Of a stretch of DNA of 64,000 bases, positions 35,291 through 43,203 are shown piece by piece (the stretch's first letter is position 1; every line of letters starts with the position of its first letter). Under the pieces are notes generated by a model that saw only the letters and a list, made by a program, of their open reading frames with translations, was not told where the DNA came from and searched no databases. A program made the translations under genes and the position numbers. This stretch comes from Calditrichota bacterium (GTDB lineage: Bacteria; Electryoneota; RPQS01), in NCBI GenBank assembly GCA_020637395.1, contig JACJWA010000001.1:248001-312000 (forward strand), written 5' to 3'.

Positions 35291-36219
35291 TCCGGGCCGG
35301 CGCCATTGACATCGGCACCAACACCACGCTCGCCCTGCTCGCCGAGGGCACGAGTGATTCGCTCCATACGATCAAGGATTCGCTGACTACCAACCGGCTG
35401 GGCGAGGCACTGACCGAGGACGGTGTGCTTCCGATTGAGGCCATTGCGCTGAACGTGAATCTGCTGCACGAGCTCGTGCGCGAGTTCCGCGCGGCGGGTG
35501 CGCGCGACGTGGTGGTCTGCTCCACCGCCGTGATGCGCATGGCCAAGAATCGCGAAGAGTTTCAACGTGCCGTGCGTGAGATCGTCGGCATTGACTTGCA
35601 AATTCTTTCCGGGTCGCAGGAAGCGACTTTGACCTATGCCGGAGCCGTGTCCGCGCTTGAACTGCTGCCGAATGAACGCGTCAATGTGATTGACATCGGC
35701 GGCGGCTCGACTGAGGTGATCAGCGGTCAGGGAAATCATCCCGGGCAGAGCGTCAGCCTTGAGGCGGGAGCGGTAACGTTGACTAAGCGATTTCTGTCGC
35801 TGACCGAACCTGCTGAACCCGAACAGATCACGCGCCTGCGGCATGAAGTGCGCAGCGTGCAGGGAAATCTCTTTTCACCGGATGTGCACGAAAATGTGCC
35901 GTGGGTTTTGGTCGGCGGAACTCCTGTCACGCTCGCGATGCTGAAACACAATCTCACGCGCTATCAGCCGGAGAAGATTGCGGGCGTGGAACTCACCATT
36001 GAAGATCTCGACACGATGATCGGGCGATTTGCCGGACGGCATCCCGATGAATTGCAGGCGCTGCCCGCCATGCCGCCGGGACGGGGAAAGTACATTCTCG
36101 CGGGAACGCTGCTGCTGCGCGAGTTGTTTGATGTCTTGAGAATTTCAAACGGAAAAGTGTCCGAACGCGGACTCCGACACGGGTTGTGGCTGGCTCATTT
36201 TGGCAGAATGGAGGTTTGA
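35287..36219 (+). CDS. Ppx/GppA family exopolyphosphatase
   Basis: 310 residues. ATG overlaps the preceding TGA (ATGA). Actin-like ATPase-fold phosphate motifs are present: GAIDIGTNTTLALLAEG at the N-terminus and VIDIGGGSTEVISG near residue 137, plus VVCSTAVMRMAKNR. The short length, without the C-terminal HD-like domains of E. coli GppA, is usual in FCB bacteria. It hydrolyses polyphosphate or pppGpp in the cytoplasm. Its place inside a secretion operon appears incidental. Confidence 0.9.
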   Translation: MIRAGAIDIGTNTTLALLAEGTSDSLHTIKDSLTTNRLGEALTEDGVLPIEAIALNVNLLHELVREFRAAGARDVVVCSTAVMRMAKNREEFQRAVREIVGIDLQILSGSQEATLTYAGAVSALELLPNERVNVIDIGGGSTEVISGQGNHPGQSVSLEAGAVTLTKRFLSLTEPAEPEQITRLRHEVRSVQGNLFSPDVHENVPWVLVGGTPVTLAMLKHNLTRYQPEKIAGVELTIEDLDTMIGRFAGRHPDELQALPAMPPGRGKYILAGTLLLRELFDVLRISNGKVSERGLRHGLWLAHFGRMEV

Positions 36220-36220
36220 C

Positions 36221-37426
36221 ATGCGATGGCACTTGCTGATTCTGCTGAGCATATTGGCATTCGGGTTCACGGCGTGCGATGAGGATGATCCCAAAATCGA
36301 AGAGCTGCATCCGTCCATTCATGCGGTCAGCACTCCGGGGTTTCTTCTGTGCGATTCCGATTCGATCTACGTTTTCGAGATTCGCGTCGAGGATGCGCCG
36401 GACGTGACTTCGATTCTCTGTACGATTGACCGCCCGGCGGGCGATCTCACCTTTGAACTCTATGACGACGGCGGAGCAACCGAGCTGTCACCACACGATT
36501 TTGCATCCTTGACGTCGCTCGATGTTGTTCCCAACAACGGCACCTTCACGCGCGGTATTCGCGCCGATCTGTTTTGCGGCTTCGGTGAAGGAACCTATCC
36601 GTTCCTGTTCACGGCACAGGGCTCCGCCGCGCAGCTCATTCTGAACAACGTGACCGTGGAGGTTCGCTCGCTCGAAGAGTGCGTGTTCGAGGACATTCCG
36701 CTCGTGACGAGTTTGCCCGCCTGCTTCGAACCGCAGACGCATATCTATACCGTGGTTCAGCCGCAGGGCATTGCGATTGACACCGTGCGCGCCACGTGGA
36801 AACTTGGCGACGATGTCTGGTGGGAAAAAGATCTGACTCGCGGCGACGCCACTCAGTGGACACTCCTGCTTGAACCGTCGCTGTTTGGCCTGACGCCGAG
36901 TGGCTTTGCTTATTCGCTGCATTTGGATGCCTACACGAGCTTCGGCTACACCTGCGGCCTGGGATATGCCGCGTTGTCTTTTGAGAATCTTCCGGCCGTG
37001 CTCTCGAATCCCGACATGCCCGACACGATGTTTCGCCCGGTCGCGGCCGGCGACAGCAACATCTATCAGATGTACGTGCAATATGACGACTGCGAGCTTC
37101 TGGGATGGTCGCAATATGAGACCGTGTGGTTTCAGGTTCGCCGTGAAGATGTTCCCGACTGGCCGCCTCCCGGTGAGTTCTTTTTCCTGCGCAACGATGG
37201 CGTGCCGCCCGACTTGCACGCGGGCGACAACATCGCAAGTTCATTTCTCAAGACTGAGAACAACGGTCGTGTGAACGATCTCTACTACTTCCGATTTTTC
37301 GCGGCTGATCCCGCGTCCGGCGACACCTCGAATTTCCTGATTGACAGCACCCGCATTATTCAATCCGGACCGCTGTCGGTCACATTGCCGCCAAGTGATG
37401 AACTGGGAGTGGCTGCCCCGAAATGA
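36221..37426 (+). CDS. Exported lipoprotein with Ig-like domains, unknown function
   Basis: 401 residues; ATG at 36221 with GGAGGT 5 nt upstream. The signal peptide ends in FGFTAC, giving a lipidated Cys near residue 19, followed by acidic DEDD. Three beta-rich segments can be seen (about 45-160, 165-265 and 270-390), with DDGGATELSPHD and NDGVPPDLHAGDN reading like calcium-binding or BACON/Ig-type loops. The family was not recognised. It overlaps the next gene by 4 nt (ATGA). Lipidation and the operon suggest an envelope role close to the T9SS. Confidence 0.75.
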   Translation: MRWHLLILLSILAFGFTACDEDDPKIEELHPSIHAVSTPGFLLCDSDSIYVFEIRVEDAPDVTSILCTIDRPAGDLTFELYDDGGATELSPHDFASLTSLDVVPNNGTFTRGIRADLFCGFGEGTYPFLFTAQGSAAQLILNNVTVEVRSLEECVFEDIPLVTSLPACFEPQTHIYTVVQPQGIAIDTVRATWKLGDDVWWEKDLTRGDATQWTLLLEPSLFGLTPSGFAYSLHLDAYTSFGYTCGLGYAALSFENLPAVLSNPDMPDTMFRPVAAGDSNIYQMYVQYDDCELLGWSQYETVWFQVRREDVPDWPPPGEFFFLRNDGVPPDLHAGDNIASSFLKTENNGRVNDLYYFRFFAADPASGDTSNFLIDSTRIIQSGPLSVTLPPSDELGVAAPK

Positions 37427-39003
37427 GCAAAGCACACACCGGAGGCGTCATGCCCTTCCTGATCATACTGCTTGCCCTGAGTTCCGCGTTCGCGCAAGTC
37501 GTGCCGTATTCGCCGCTGCTTTCTGAGGATCGCGCGGCACGAGCGCTCGACGCCGACCCTGAGCCGCGACTGGGTTCCAATGTCATCATTGACATTTTGC
37601 CTGATCTCTCGGCGCCGCTAATCTGGCTCGGCACAGGCAACGGCGTGACGAGGCTGGAGTACAACTTCGATGAGACCGAGGAGAGCCGCCGCTATCAATT
37701 CCTGAATTACAGCGACGAGCAAGGTCTCGGCAAAGGCGGAGTGTCCGGGCTGCTCGTGACCGACTCCATCGTTTGGGCGAGCTTCGCGTTTGACACATCT
37801 GTCGGCATCAGCGGCGCGGGCGGAGGGTTGGCCTACACGCGCAATGATGGCGACACCTGGACGTGGCTGCCGCAACCGCGCGATCCGATTCTGGGTTTGG
37901 ATCGCGAAAGCGGCAAAGACACCGTGCTCGGATATTGGCCGACGGCGACCAATGTGGACAACATCACCTACGCGTTTGCGCAAACGCCGAACTATGTTTG
38001 GACGGTCTCCAAAGGCGGCGGATTGCGCAAGCATGCCTACAGTGCGGACTACACCGCGTTTCAAGATACCGCGGGATGGAAAGTCGTGTCGCCCGACGGC
38101 ACGCCGTTCAACACGGGCGCCGAGCTTGCCGACCGCTCGTTCAGCATCACGTACGACGGCGCCAATCTCTGGGTCGGCACCGCGGCGGGAATTTTCAAAA
38201 CGCCCGATGAAGGCGAAACGTGGCAGCAATACACGCACATCAATGCCGGCATCAGCGGAAACTTTGTCACGGCGCTCGACTATCAGCCTGCGACCAACAC
38301 TGTCTGGGCGGCATCGTGGCGCGCAGAGAGCACCAATGAATTCTACGCCGTCTCCAAAACATCCAACGGCGGCGCGACGTGGGAAGTTACGCTGACCACT
38401 GATCAAATCGAACAGGCGATTGGCCGCAGCGAGACTCCGCGCGTGCATGCGTTTGCCTTTGACGGAACGGATGCCTTCGCGTGTGACGACATTGGACTCT
38501 GGAAGAGCGCGAATGGCGGAGTGAGCTGGCAGCTCTTTCCGATGATTGCCGATTCCGCGCGGCCCGCGCACCGTCTGGAGGAACCGGAAGTCTATTCGGC
38601 TTATGCGGAGAATCCCGGATCGCGGCTGTGGGTCGGAGGCTTGGACGGCGCGGCCTTGAGTGCCTCGAACGGCGCCTTGTGGCACATTCTGCAAACCGCC
38701 GAACCGCTCGACAGCCCTCTGCGCGGCGCGGACACGTACGCGTATCCGAATCCCTATTCGCCGACGCGTTTCGCCGTCGTTCGTATTCGCGTCGAATCTT
38801 CCGGCGGACAGGCCACTCTGAAAGTGTATGACTTCGCAATGAGCGAAGTCGTGTCGCTGCCCGCGCAGACGCTCAATCCCGGAGAAGACTATCTGACCTG
38901 GGACGGCAAGAAGAACGGCGTGGAAGTGGCCAACGGAACCTACTTCTACAAAGTGGACAAGCCCGGCGGCGAAGTCTGGGGCAAGCTGATCATTTTGGAT
39001 TAA
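37423..39003 (+). CDS. Exported beta-propeller (sortilin/BNR-like) protein with T9SS sorting domain
   Basis: 526 residues. The ATG at 37423 overlaps the previous stop and gives a basic n-region; an ATG at 37450 has GGAGG just upstream and is an alternative. Signal cleavage is after SSAFA, leaving Gln at +1. The body carries Asp-box-like motifs (TRNDGDTWTWL, FKTPDEGETWQQY, TSNGGATWEVT, SANGGVSWQLF). The C-terminus AYPNPYSPTRF, LKVYDFAMSEV and NGTYFYKV is a FlgD-like/T9SS sorting domain. It is predicted T9SS cargo encoded beside the machinery. Confidence 0.87.
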   Translation: MSKAHTGGVMPFLIILLALSSAFAQVVPYSPLLSEDRAARALDADPEPRLGSNVIIDILPDLSAPLIWLGTGNGVTRLEYNFDETEESRRYQFLNYSDEQGLGKGGVSGLLVTDSIVWASFAFDTSVGISGAGGGLAYTRNDGDTWTWLPQPRDPILGLDRESGKDTVLGYWPTATNVDNITYAFAQTPNYVWTVSKGGGLRKHAYSADYTAFQDTAGWKVVSPDGTPFNTGAELADRSFSITYDGANLWVGTAAGIFKTPDEGETWQQYTHINAGISGNFVTALDYQPATNTVWAASWRAESTNEFYAVSKTSNGGATWEVTLTTDQIEQAIGRSETPRVHAFAFDGTDAFACDDIGLWKSANGGVSWQLFPMIADSARPAHRLEEPEVYSAYAENPGSRLWVGGLDGAALSASNGALWHILQTAEPLDSPLRGADTYAYPNPYSPTRFAVVRIRVESSGGQATLKVYDFAMSEVVSLPAQTLNPGEDYLTWDGKKNGVEVANGTYFYKVDKPGGEVWGKLIILD

Positions 39004-39326
39004 TGCGCGTCACTCTATCTGAAATACAGAAGTTCTGCGACGAAGTCGTCGAGAAGTTTCACCCCGAAAAGGTGATTTTGTTCGGATCTTATGCCTATGG
39101 GGATCCGACGGAGGACTCGGATGTGGACATTTTCGTGCTCATGGATCATGAGGGCAGGGAACTTGATGCAATGACGAAAATCCGCACGGAAACGCAGCAT
39201 CGCTTTCCAATGGATTTGGTCGTCCGAAGCCCGCAAACACTGAAACAACGCCTCGAGTGGAATGACTGGTTTCTCTGGGACATCGTTCACAAGGGTAAAG
39301 TTCTGTATGATGCCCACAACCATTGA
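39003..39326 (+). CDS. MNT-type nucleotidyltransferase (MntA-like)
   Basis: 107 residues starting in TAATG overlap with the previous gene. The minimal nucleotidyltransferase signature is complete: GSYAYGDPTEDSDVD, that is GS-x10-DxD, at about residues 27-41. A further acidic residue in MDLVV (about 67) would be the third carboxylate. Such proteins pair with HEPN proteins; in MntA/HepT systems the transferase AMPylates and neutralises the HEPN toxin. The partner follows with a 20-nt overlap. Confidence 0.9.
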   Translation: MRVTLSEIQKFCDEVVEKFHPEKVILFGSYAYGDPTEDSDVDIFVLMDHEGRELDAMTKIRTETQHRFPMDLVVRSPQTLKQRLEWNDWFLWDIVHKGKVLYDAHNH

Positions 39327-39696
39327 GTGGATTGACAAAGCCGAAGAGGACTTTGAGGTTGCCGGTGTTCTTGCTCAGACGAAATCCGGCAAGTTCTCCA
39401 ATTCGATCTGCAATCATAGCCAGCAGTGCGCCGAGAAATACCTCAAAGCAGTTCTGCAGGAGCATCGCTTGCACGTCCCGAAGACTCATGACTTGGTTGA
39501 ACTCCTCGATGGCGTCGTGGAGCTTATTCCAATGATCGAAGCTCAGCGGGATGCATGCCGTGAGTTGACGAGATATGCTACGATCTACCGCTACCCGGGT
39601 TTTGATACTTCCCGGGATGATGCCAAGCGTGCCCTGAGTCAGTGTGCGGGCATTCGCCGAGACGTTCGACACCACTTTGGAATGGAGTCTTCGTGA
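39307..39696 (+). CDS. HEPN domain protein, partner of the nucleotidyltransferase
   Basis: About 129 residues from the ATG pair at 39307/39310. It matches the COG2250-type HEPN fold: WIDKAEEDFEVA, NHSQQCAEKYLKAVLQ, VPKTHDLVELL, and RYATIYRYPG. The classical RNase motif Rx4-6H of HEPN toxins is not in its usual context; RRDVRHH near the C-terminus is the only candidate. It may be a toxin, a degenerate toxin, or the second half of a non-toxic nucleotidyltransferase. It overlaps the MNT gene and the following PorV-like gene (TGATG). Confidence 0.87.
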   Translation: MMPTTIEWIDKAEEDFEVAGVLAQTKSGKFSNSICNHSQQCAEKYLKAVLQEHRLHVPKTHDLVELLDGVVELIPMIEAQRDACRELTRYATIYRYPGFDTSRDDAKRALSQCAGIRRDVRHHFGMESS

Positions 39697-40658
39697 TGAA
39701 CAGATATGTTGCGGCCGCACTGCTTTTCGTCAGTTCCTTGTCGCTTGCCGGAACCAACGGCGGATATGGCGGCGCATTTACGCGCGTCGGCGCGGCAGTG
39801 CGTGCGCAAGGCATGGGAAATGCCTTCACCGCCGTGGCGCAGGGACCGTCGGCGCTCTATTTCAATCCCGGCGCGCTGTCCTTTCAAACTGTGTCCGAGT
39901 TCAATGCGTCCAGTCGCAGCATGGCGCTCGATCGCCGCGTGGATTTTCTGGCTTTTTCCACTCCGCTGCATCCGCGTGCCGCCGAAGGCAAAGTTGTGAA
40001 CGCGGGTGTGGCCGTCGGCTGGCTACATGCCGGAGTGAGCGACATTGATTCCCGCGACTTCGACGGGCGACCGCTCGAAGAAATCAAGATGTCGTCCAAC
40101 GTCTTCCAGTTCGGATTCGGTGTGCAGTTCTCGGAGAAAGTCGGCGCGGGGTTAGCCGCCAAAGTGGTGTACGAAACGTTCGGCAAGATCGCCGATGACA
40201 ATAGCTCGGTCAATGGCGACGGTTTTGGAGCAGACTTCGGTGTTTATGCAAAGCCGATTGATCACCTGACGCTTGGCGCACAGCTCAAAGACTTGAACAC
40301 CAAGACCACTTGGAACACCTCGAACTATTGGAGTCAGGGGCAGGCCACGAGCGATGAATGGCCGATGCAGATGCGTTTCGGTGCGGCCTACGAGCAAAGC
40401 GGTTTGCTCGGCGCTTTCGACATCGAGAGCAGTAAAATGGGCGAAACGCGCATTCACGTCGGCGCGGAAGGCCGCACGCAGATCACGGATCAACAGTGGA
40501 TTGCCGGACGGCTCGGCCTCGATCACGACGCGCTGAATTTTGGTGTGGGACTCGGATTCGAATTCTGGAAAGTTCTGTCTAAGGTGGATCTGGTCTATGC
40601 GCTCGAGAGCGTCGCGCCGGATAATTCGGTGGCTGTGAGTTGGGGAGTGGAATTCTAA
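39696..40658 (+). CDS. PorV/PorQ-like outer-membrane protein
   Basis: 320 residues from an ATG sharing TGATG with the HEPN gene; GGAG lies 9 nt upstream. The signal peptide (MNRYVAAALLFVSSLSLA) is followed by the family opening AFTRVGAAVRAQGMGNAFTAVAQG and ALYFNPGAL, typical of the UPF0164/PorV-PorQ FadL-like barrels. The C-terminus VSWGVEF ends in Phe, as expected for an outer-membrane barrel. PorV recognises T9SS sorting domains and carries cargo from SprA to the attachment complex. Confidence 0.87.
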   Translation: MNRYVAAALLFVSSLSLAGTNGGYGGAFTRVGAAVRAQGMGNAFTAVAQGPSALYFNPGALSFQTVSEFNASSRSMALDRRVDFLAFSTPLHPRAAEGKVVNAGVAVGWLHAGVSDIDSRDFDGRPLEEIKMSSNVFQFGFGVQFSEKVGAGLAAKVVYETFGKIADDNSSVNGDGFGADFGVYAKPIDHLTLGAQLKDLNTKTTWNTSNYWSQGQATSDEWPMQMRFGAAYEQSGLLGAFDIESSKMGETRIHVGAEGRTQITDQQWIAGRLGLDHDALNFGVGLGFEFWKVLSKVDLVYALESVAPDNSVAVSWGVEF

Positions 40659-40674
40659 ATATGAAGTATGAAAC

Positions 40675-41574
40675 ATGAGATATGAATTCAGAATGAAGCT
40701 ATTCATATTCGCCGTGCTCTTGACGTCATGCGGCGTGTACGCGCAAACGGGATTTACGTTTCTTGAGATTCCGGTCGGTGCGCGCGAAAGCGCGCTGGGC
40801 GGTGCGGGGGTGGCGCTGGTCACGGGACCGACCTCCGCCGCGCACAATCCCGCCGCTCTTGCGGAGCTTCGGCACTCGAGCTTCGGCGCACTAACCGCGC
40901 GGCATTTTGGTGACACACGCGCAAGCTTCTTCAGCCTGAATATCCGCGTCAAGTCGTTTTCGATTGCGCCGCATTTCTGGGGAACCAAGGTGCCTGATCT
41001 TGAATATCGAACCGCTCCGACACAGCAGCCGATTCAGACTTTTGACGCGTCCTATTCCGCAGTCGGCGTCGCGTCCGGATGGAAGCTGCTCAAAACACTC
41101 GATTTCGGTGTCACGCTGCGCTACCTGCATTCGAAAATCCTCTTCGAAAATGCCGAAGGCTGGTCTGCCGACGGCGGAGTGCTCTGGGATGCTCCAATAG
41201 AGTCCCTCAAGTTTGGCGCCGCTCTGAATCACGCCGGCGCCGTCAATGAGTATGCTACCGAGGCGGTCGAGTTGCCCACCACTTTTCGCATGGGTGCAGC
41301 GTGGGAGCGCCGTTTGGCCGAGGCTGGCGCTATCTTGGTAACTGCAGAGGGTGCTGCAGTGCGAAGCGCGACCCCGCACTTCAATGGCGGCGTCGAGTAT
41401 AAGGCTCCGCAATTCCTCGCTTTACGTGTCGGCTACGTGACCGGACTCGACGCGCAAGGCGTGTCCTTTGGCGCCGGGTTCAACTACAAGCGCTTCTCCG
41501 TGGACTATGCCTTCCTGCCCTACAAAGAGGAGCTGGGAGAGGGACACCGCGCCGGGTTGACCGTGGAGTTCTAG
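40675..41574 (+). CDS. Second PorV/PorQ-like outer-membrane protein
   Basis: 299 residues from 40675. An in-frame ATG at 40693 (MKLFIFAVLL...) gives a cleaner signal peptide and may be the real start. Cleavage after CGVYA leaves Gln at +1. FLEIPVGARESALGGAGVAL and SAAHNPAAL are the PorV/PorQ signatures, and the protein ends AGLTVEF. It lies 16 nt after the first PorV-like gene and is not close in sequence, so the two may be separate PorV and PorQ homologues. The stretch before the start is unusually rich in ATG. Confidence 0.85.
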   Translation: MRYEFRMKLFIFAVLLTSCGVYAQTGFTFLEIPVGARESALGGAGVALVTGPTSAAHNPAALAELRHSSFGALTARHFGDTRASFFSLNIRVKSFSIAPHFWGTKVPDLEYRTAPTQQPIQTFDASYSAVGVASGWKLLKTLDFGVTLRYLHSKILFENAEGWSADGGVLWDAPIESLKFGAALNHAGAVNEYATEAVELPTTFRMGAAWERRLAEAGAILVTAEGAAVRSATPHFNGGVEYKAPQFLALRVGYVTGLDAQGVSFGAGFNYKRFSVDYAFLPYKEELGEGHRAGLTVEF

Positions 41575-41624
41575 CACGACTTGAAGTTCGACCCCGGCTT
41601 TTTTCAGTTTATGGCTCCCGACGC

Positions 41625-41653
41625 TTGCGTTTTCCTGCCTCCGGTGCTATCTT
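41625..41653 (+). promoter_or_regulatory. Sigma-70-like promoter of a short structured transcript
   Basis: TTGCGT (41625-41630), 17-bp spacer, TATCTT (41648-41653). The -35 is identical to that before actA at 59047. Predicted start is near 41660. Confidence 0.55.
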
Positions 41654-41715
41654 CTGGGCAACCGTCCGATGTCGGGGCGGTTCGTCGGTTTCATGAACCG
41701 AGAGGAGGTGGTCCA

Positions 41716-41748
41716 GTGTTATCTAGGCCTATGAGGTGCGCTTCTTAG
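41716..41748 (+). CDS. Putative 10-residue ORF in the structured RNA
   Basis: GTG to TAG, product MLSRPMRCAS. The 13-nt 16S-complementary segment ends right at the start codon, with the GGAGG core 7 nt away. The hairpin 41735-41754 starts inside the ORF and covers its stop codon. Translation is likely from the ribosome site, but peptide function is unknown. Confidence 0.35.
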   Translation: MLSRPMRCAS

Positions 41749-41763
41749 CGCACCGCGGTCTGA

Positions 41764-41799
41764 GCAAGGCTCGTCGCTTGACGGGCCTTGCCGTTTTTT
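41764..41799 (+). terminator. Intrinsic terminator of the structured RNA
   Basis: A 12-bp stem (GCAAGGCTCGTC with GACGGGCCTTGC, one T-G wobble), GCTT loop, then CG and six T. It ends 13 nt before the methyltransferase ATG. Confidence 0.88.
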
Positions 41800-41812
41800 G
41801 TAGATTATCCTT

Positions 41813-42745
41813 ATGTTCAGTCCGCACAAGCATTGGAAATTCAAAGCCGCGCTGCAAAAACTCCTCTGGTCGCTTCCCGGAGGTGTCGGACTGAATGCGG
41901 CCGTTTCCCGGCTCTCCGCCGGGCATGATCCGGAACAGGAGCTCTTCAGAAAACACGCGCCGAACTTCTTTCGGCATCTGGCCGCGCTGAAGCAATCCGG
42001 TTTTGCGCTGTCGCAGGAAAAGTCATTCCTCGAGATTGGCACCGGATGGGACGTGGACGTAGCACTGCTCGCGCGCTTAACAGGTTTTGGCAGAGTGGTA
42101 ACGTCCGACGCGTTCAGGCATCTGAATATTGCGCACGTCGAAAGTTCGTTGACTCTCTTCCCGCGTCTGCTGAGTGAGATATGTGAGCACAACACTCTTT
42201 CGCGCGAGCGTGTCGAAGAGCTTCTGTCAACCGCACAGGCTGCCCGAGGCGCTGAGCTATGCGAGCGCATGAAGATTGAGTACGTCGCTCCGGTTTCACC
42301 TTCCTACGAGGAGTTTCAAGACGGCTCGTTCGACGTGATCTATTCCACGGCGGTCTTTGAGCATATGTACCGGAAAGACGCACTCGAAACATTGAAACAG
42401 ATTCGCAGGCTGCTTTCTCCCGGCGGACTAACCACGCACATTATTGATTTGAAGGACCACTTCGCCTACTTTCAGTCGGGGCTGACGTACCATAATTTCT
42501 TGAGCATGAGCGAAAGGCAGTGGAGCTTCTGGGCGGGGAATCCGCTCGCGCACACGAACCGCTTGCTGGTGTCGGATTGGGAAAAACTGTTTCGCGAAGC
42601 CGGATTGGAGATTGTGTTTCTGAATCCGTGTGAAGAGACCGACCTCCCGCGACTACCGCGCGAGCGCCTGGCTGCTGCGTTCAGAGATCGAAGCGAGCGC
42701 GATCTGACGGTCGGGGAGATACACGTGATTGCGCGCGCGGCATGA
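41813..42745 (+). CDS. Class I SAM-dependent methyltransferase
   Basis: 310 residues. SAM-binding motif I is FLEIGTGWDVDVALLA (about residues 68-83). After an unusually long helical insert (about 95-150) comes FDVIYSTAVFEHM, the motif of class I methyltransferases, then QIRRLLSPGGLTTHIIDLKDHF. The C-terminal lobe (SDWEKLFREAGLEIV) is usual for small-molecule or glycan methyltransferases. The substrate is unknown. It opens a three-gene unit with the DinB-like and NAD synthetase genes, joined by ATGA overlaps, and is preceded by a terminator that could attenuate it. Confidence 0.85.
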   Translation: MFSPHKHWKFKAALQKLLWSLPGGVGLNAAVSRLSAGHDPEQELFRKHAPNFFRHLAALKQSGFALSQEKSFLEIGTGWDVDVALLARLTGFGRVVTSDAFRHLNIAHVESSLTLFPRLLSEICEHNTLSRERVEELLSTAQAARGAELCERMKIEYVAPVSPSYEEFQDGSFDVIYSTAVFEHMYRKDALETLKQIRRLLSPGGLTTHIIDLKDHFAYFQSGLTYHNFLSMSERQWSFWAGNPLAHTNRLLVSDWEKLFREAGLEIVFLNPCEETDLPRLPRERLAAAFRDRSERDLTVGEIHVIARAA

Positions 42746-43203
42746 TCCGGGAAGACTTTATCAGCACCGCCGGACTTTACGCGGAACGTTTGCTAATCTC
42801 GCTGAAAGAGCTGCCCAGCGAACGCTTTGAGGAACCATTTCACGATTCCTTGACAGTGCGCGACACCGTTGCTGAGCTTGCGCAGCGTGCCGAGAAGTGT
42901 GTGCGGGCGCTCGAATTGTTGGTCAGGCAGGAGGAGTTTGAGTTTGACGGTTTGCCCGTTCGGACCAAACAAGAGCCGTGGAAGCGCGCACTCGCATCCT
43001 TTCAGATTGCACACGGTGCGCTGCTCGCCGCGCTGGAGCGTGTGCCGGAGGAGCGATTCAATGAACAAGGCGACGTACCTGCCTGGCTCTGCAAAGAATA
43101 CCTTGAGCCATTGGAAACCGTGACCTCGCGTATTGAATCGTGGTCCCGGGACCTGCGTGCGCGCGGCTTGGGCGGACCAACCGGATTGCCGGTGCTAAAA
43201 TGA
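42742..43203 (+). CDS. DinB-like four-helix protein
   Basis: 153 residues, all helical by inspection: four amphipathic helices at about 8-28, 40-65, 80-102 and 115-140. The order and length fit the DinB/YfiT-type fold, often a thiol-dependent metalloenzyme, but the three metal His are not evident (His34 and His91 are the only central ones). It may therefore be a catalytically degenerate member or an unrelated four-helix bundle. ATGA overlaps couple it to genes on both sides. Confidence 0.6.
   Translation: MIREDFISTAGLYAERLLISLKELPSERFEEPFHDSLTVRDTVAELAQRAEKCVRALELLVRQEEFEFDGLPVRTKQEPWKRALASFQIAHGALLAALERVPEERFNEQGDVPAWLCKEYLEPLETVTSRIESWSRDLRARGLGGPTGLPVLK

Larger units (their letters stand above)
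41660..41799 (+). ncRNA. Candidate structured RNA or leader with an extended Shine-Dalgarno
   Basis: The region between promoter and terminator holds, in order: AACCG...CGGTT (around 41670-41692), CGGTT-TCATG-AACCG (41686-41700), AGGAGGTGGTCCA (41703-41715), a 10-codon ORF, hairpin GGTGCGC-TTCTTA-GCGCACC (41735-41754) and an intrinsic terminator. The purine segment complements the last 13 nt before the 16S 3' UUUCU tail with one G-U pair. It is either a stand-alone small RNA or an attenuated leader for the methyltransferase that begins 13 nt after the terminator. No known RNA family was recognised. Confidence 0.45.
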
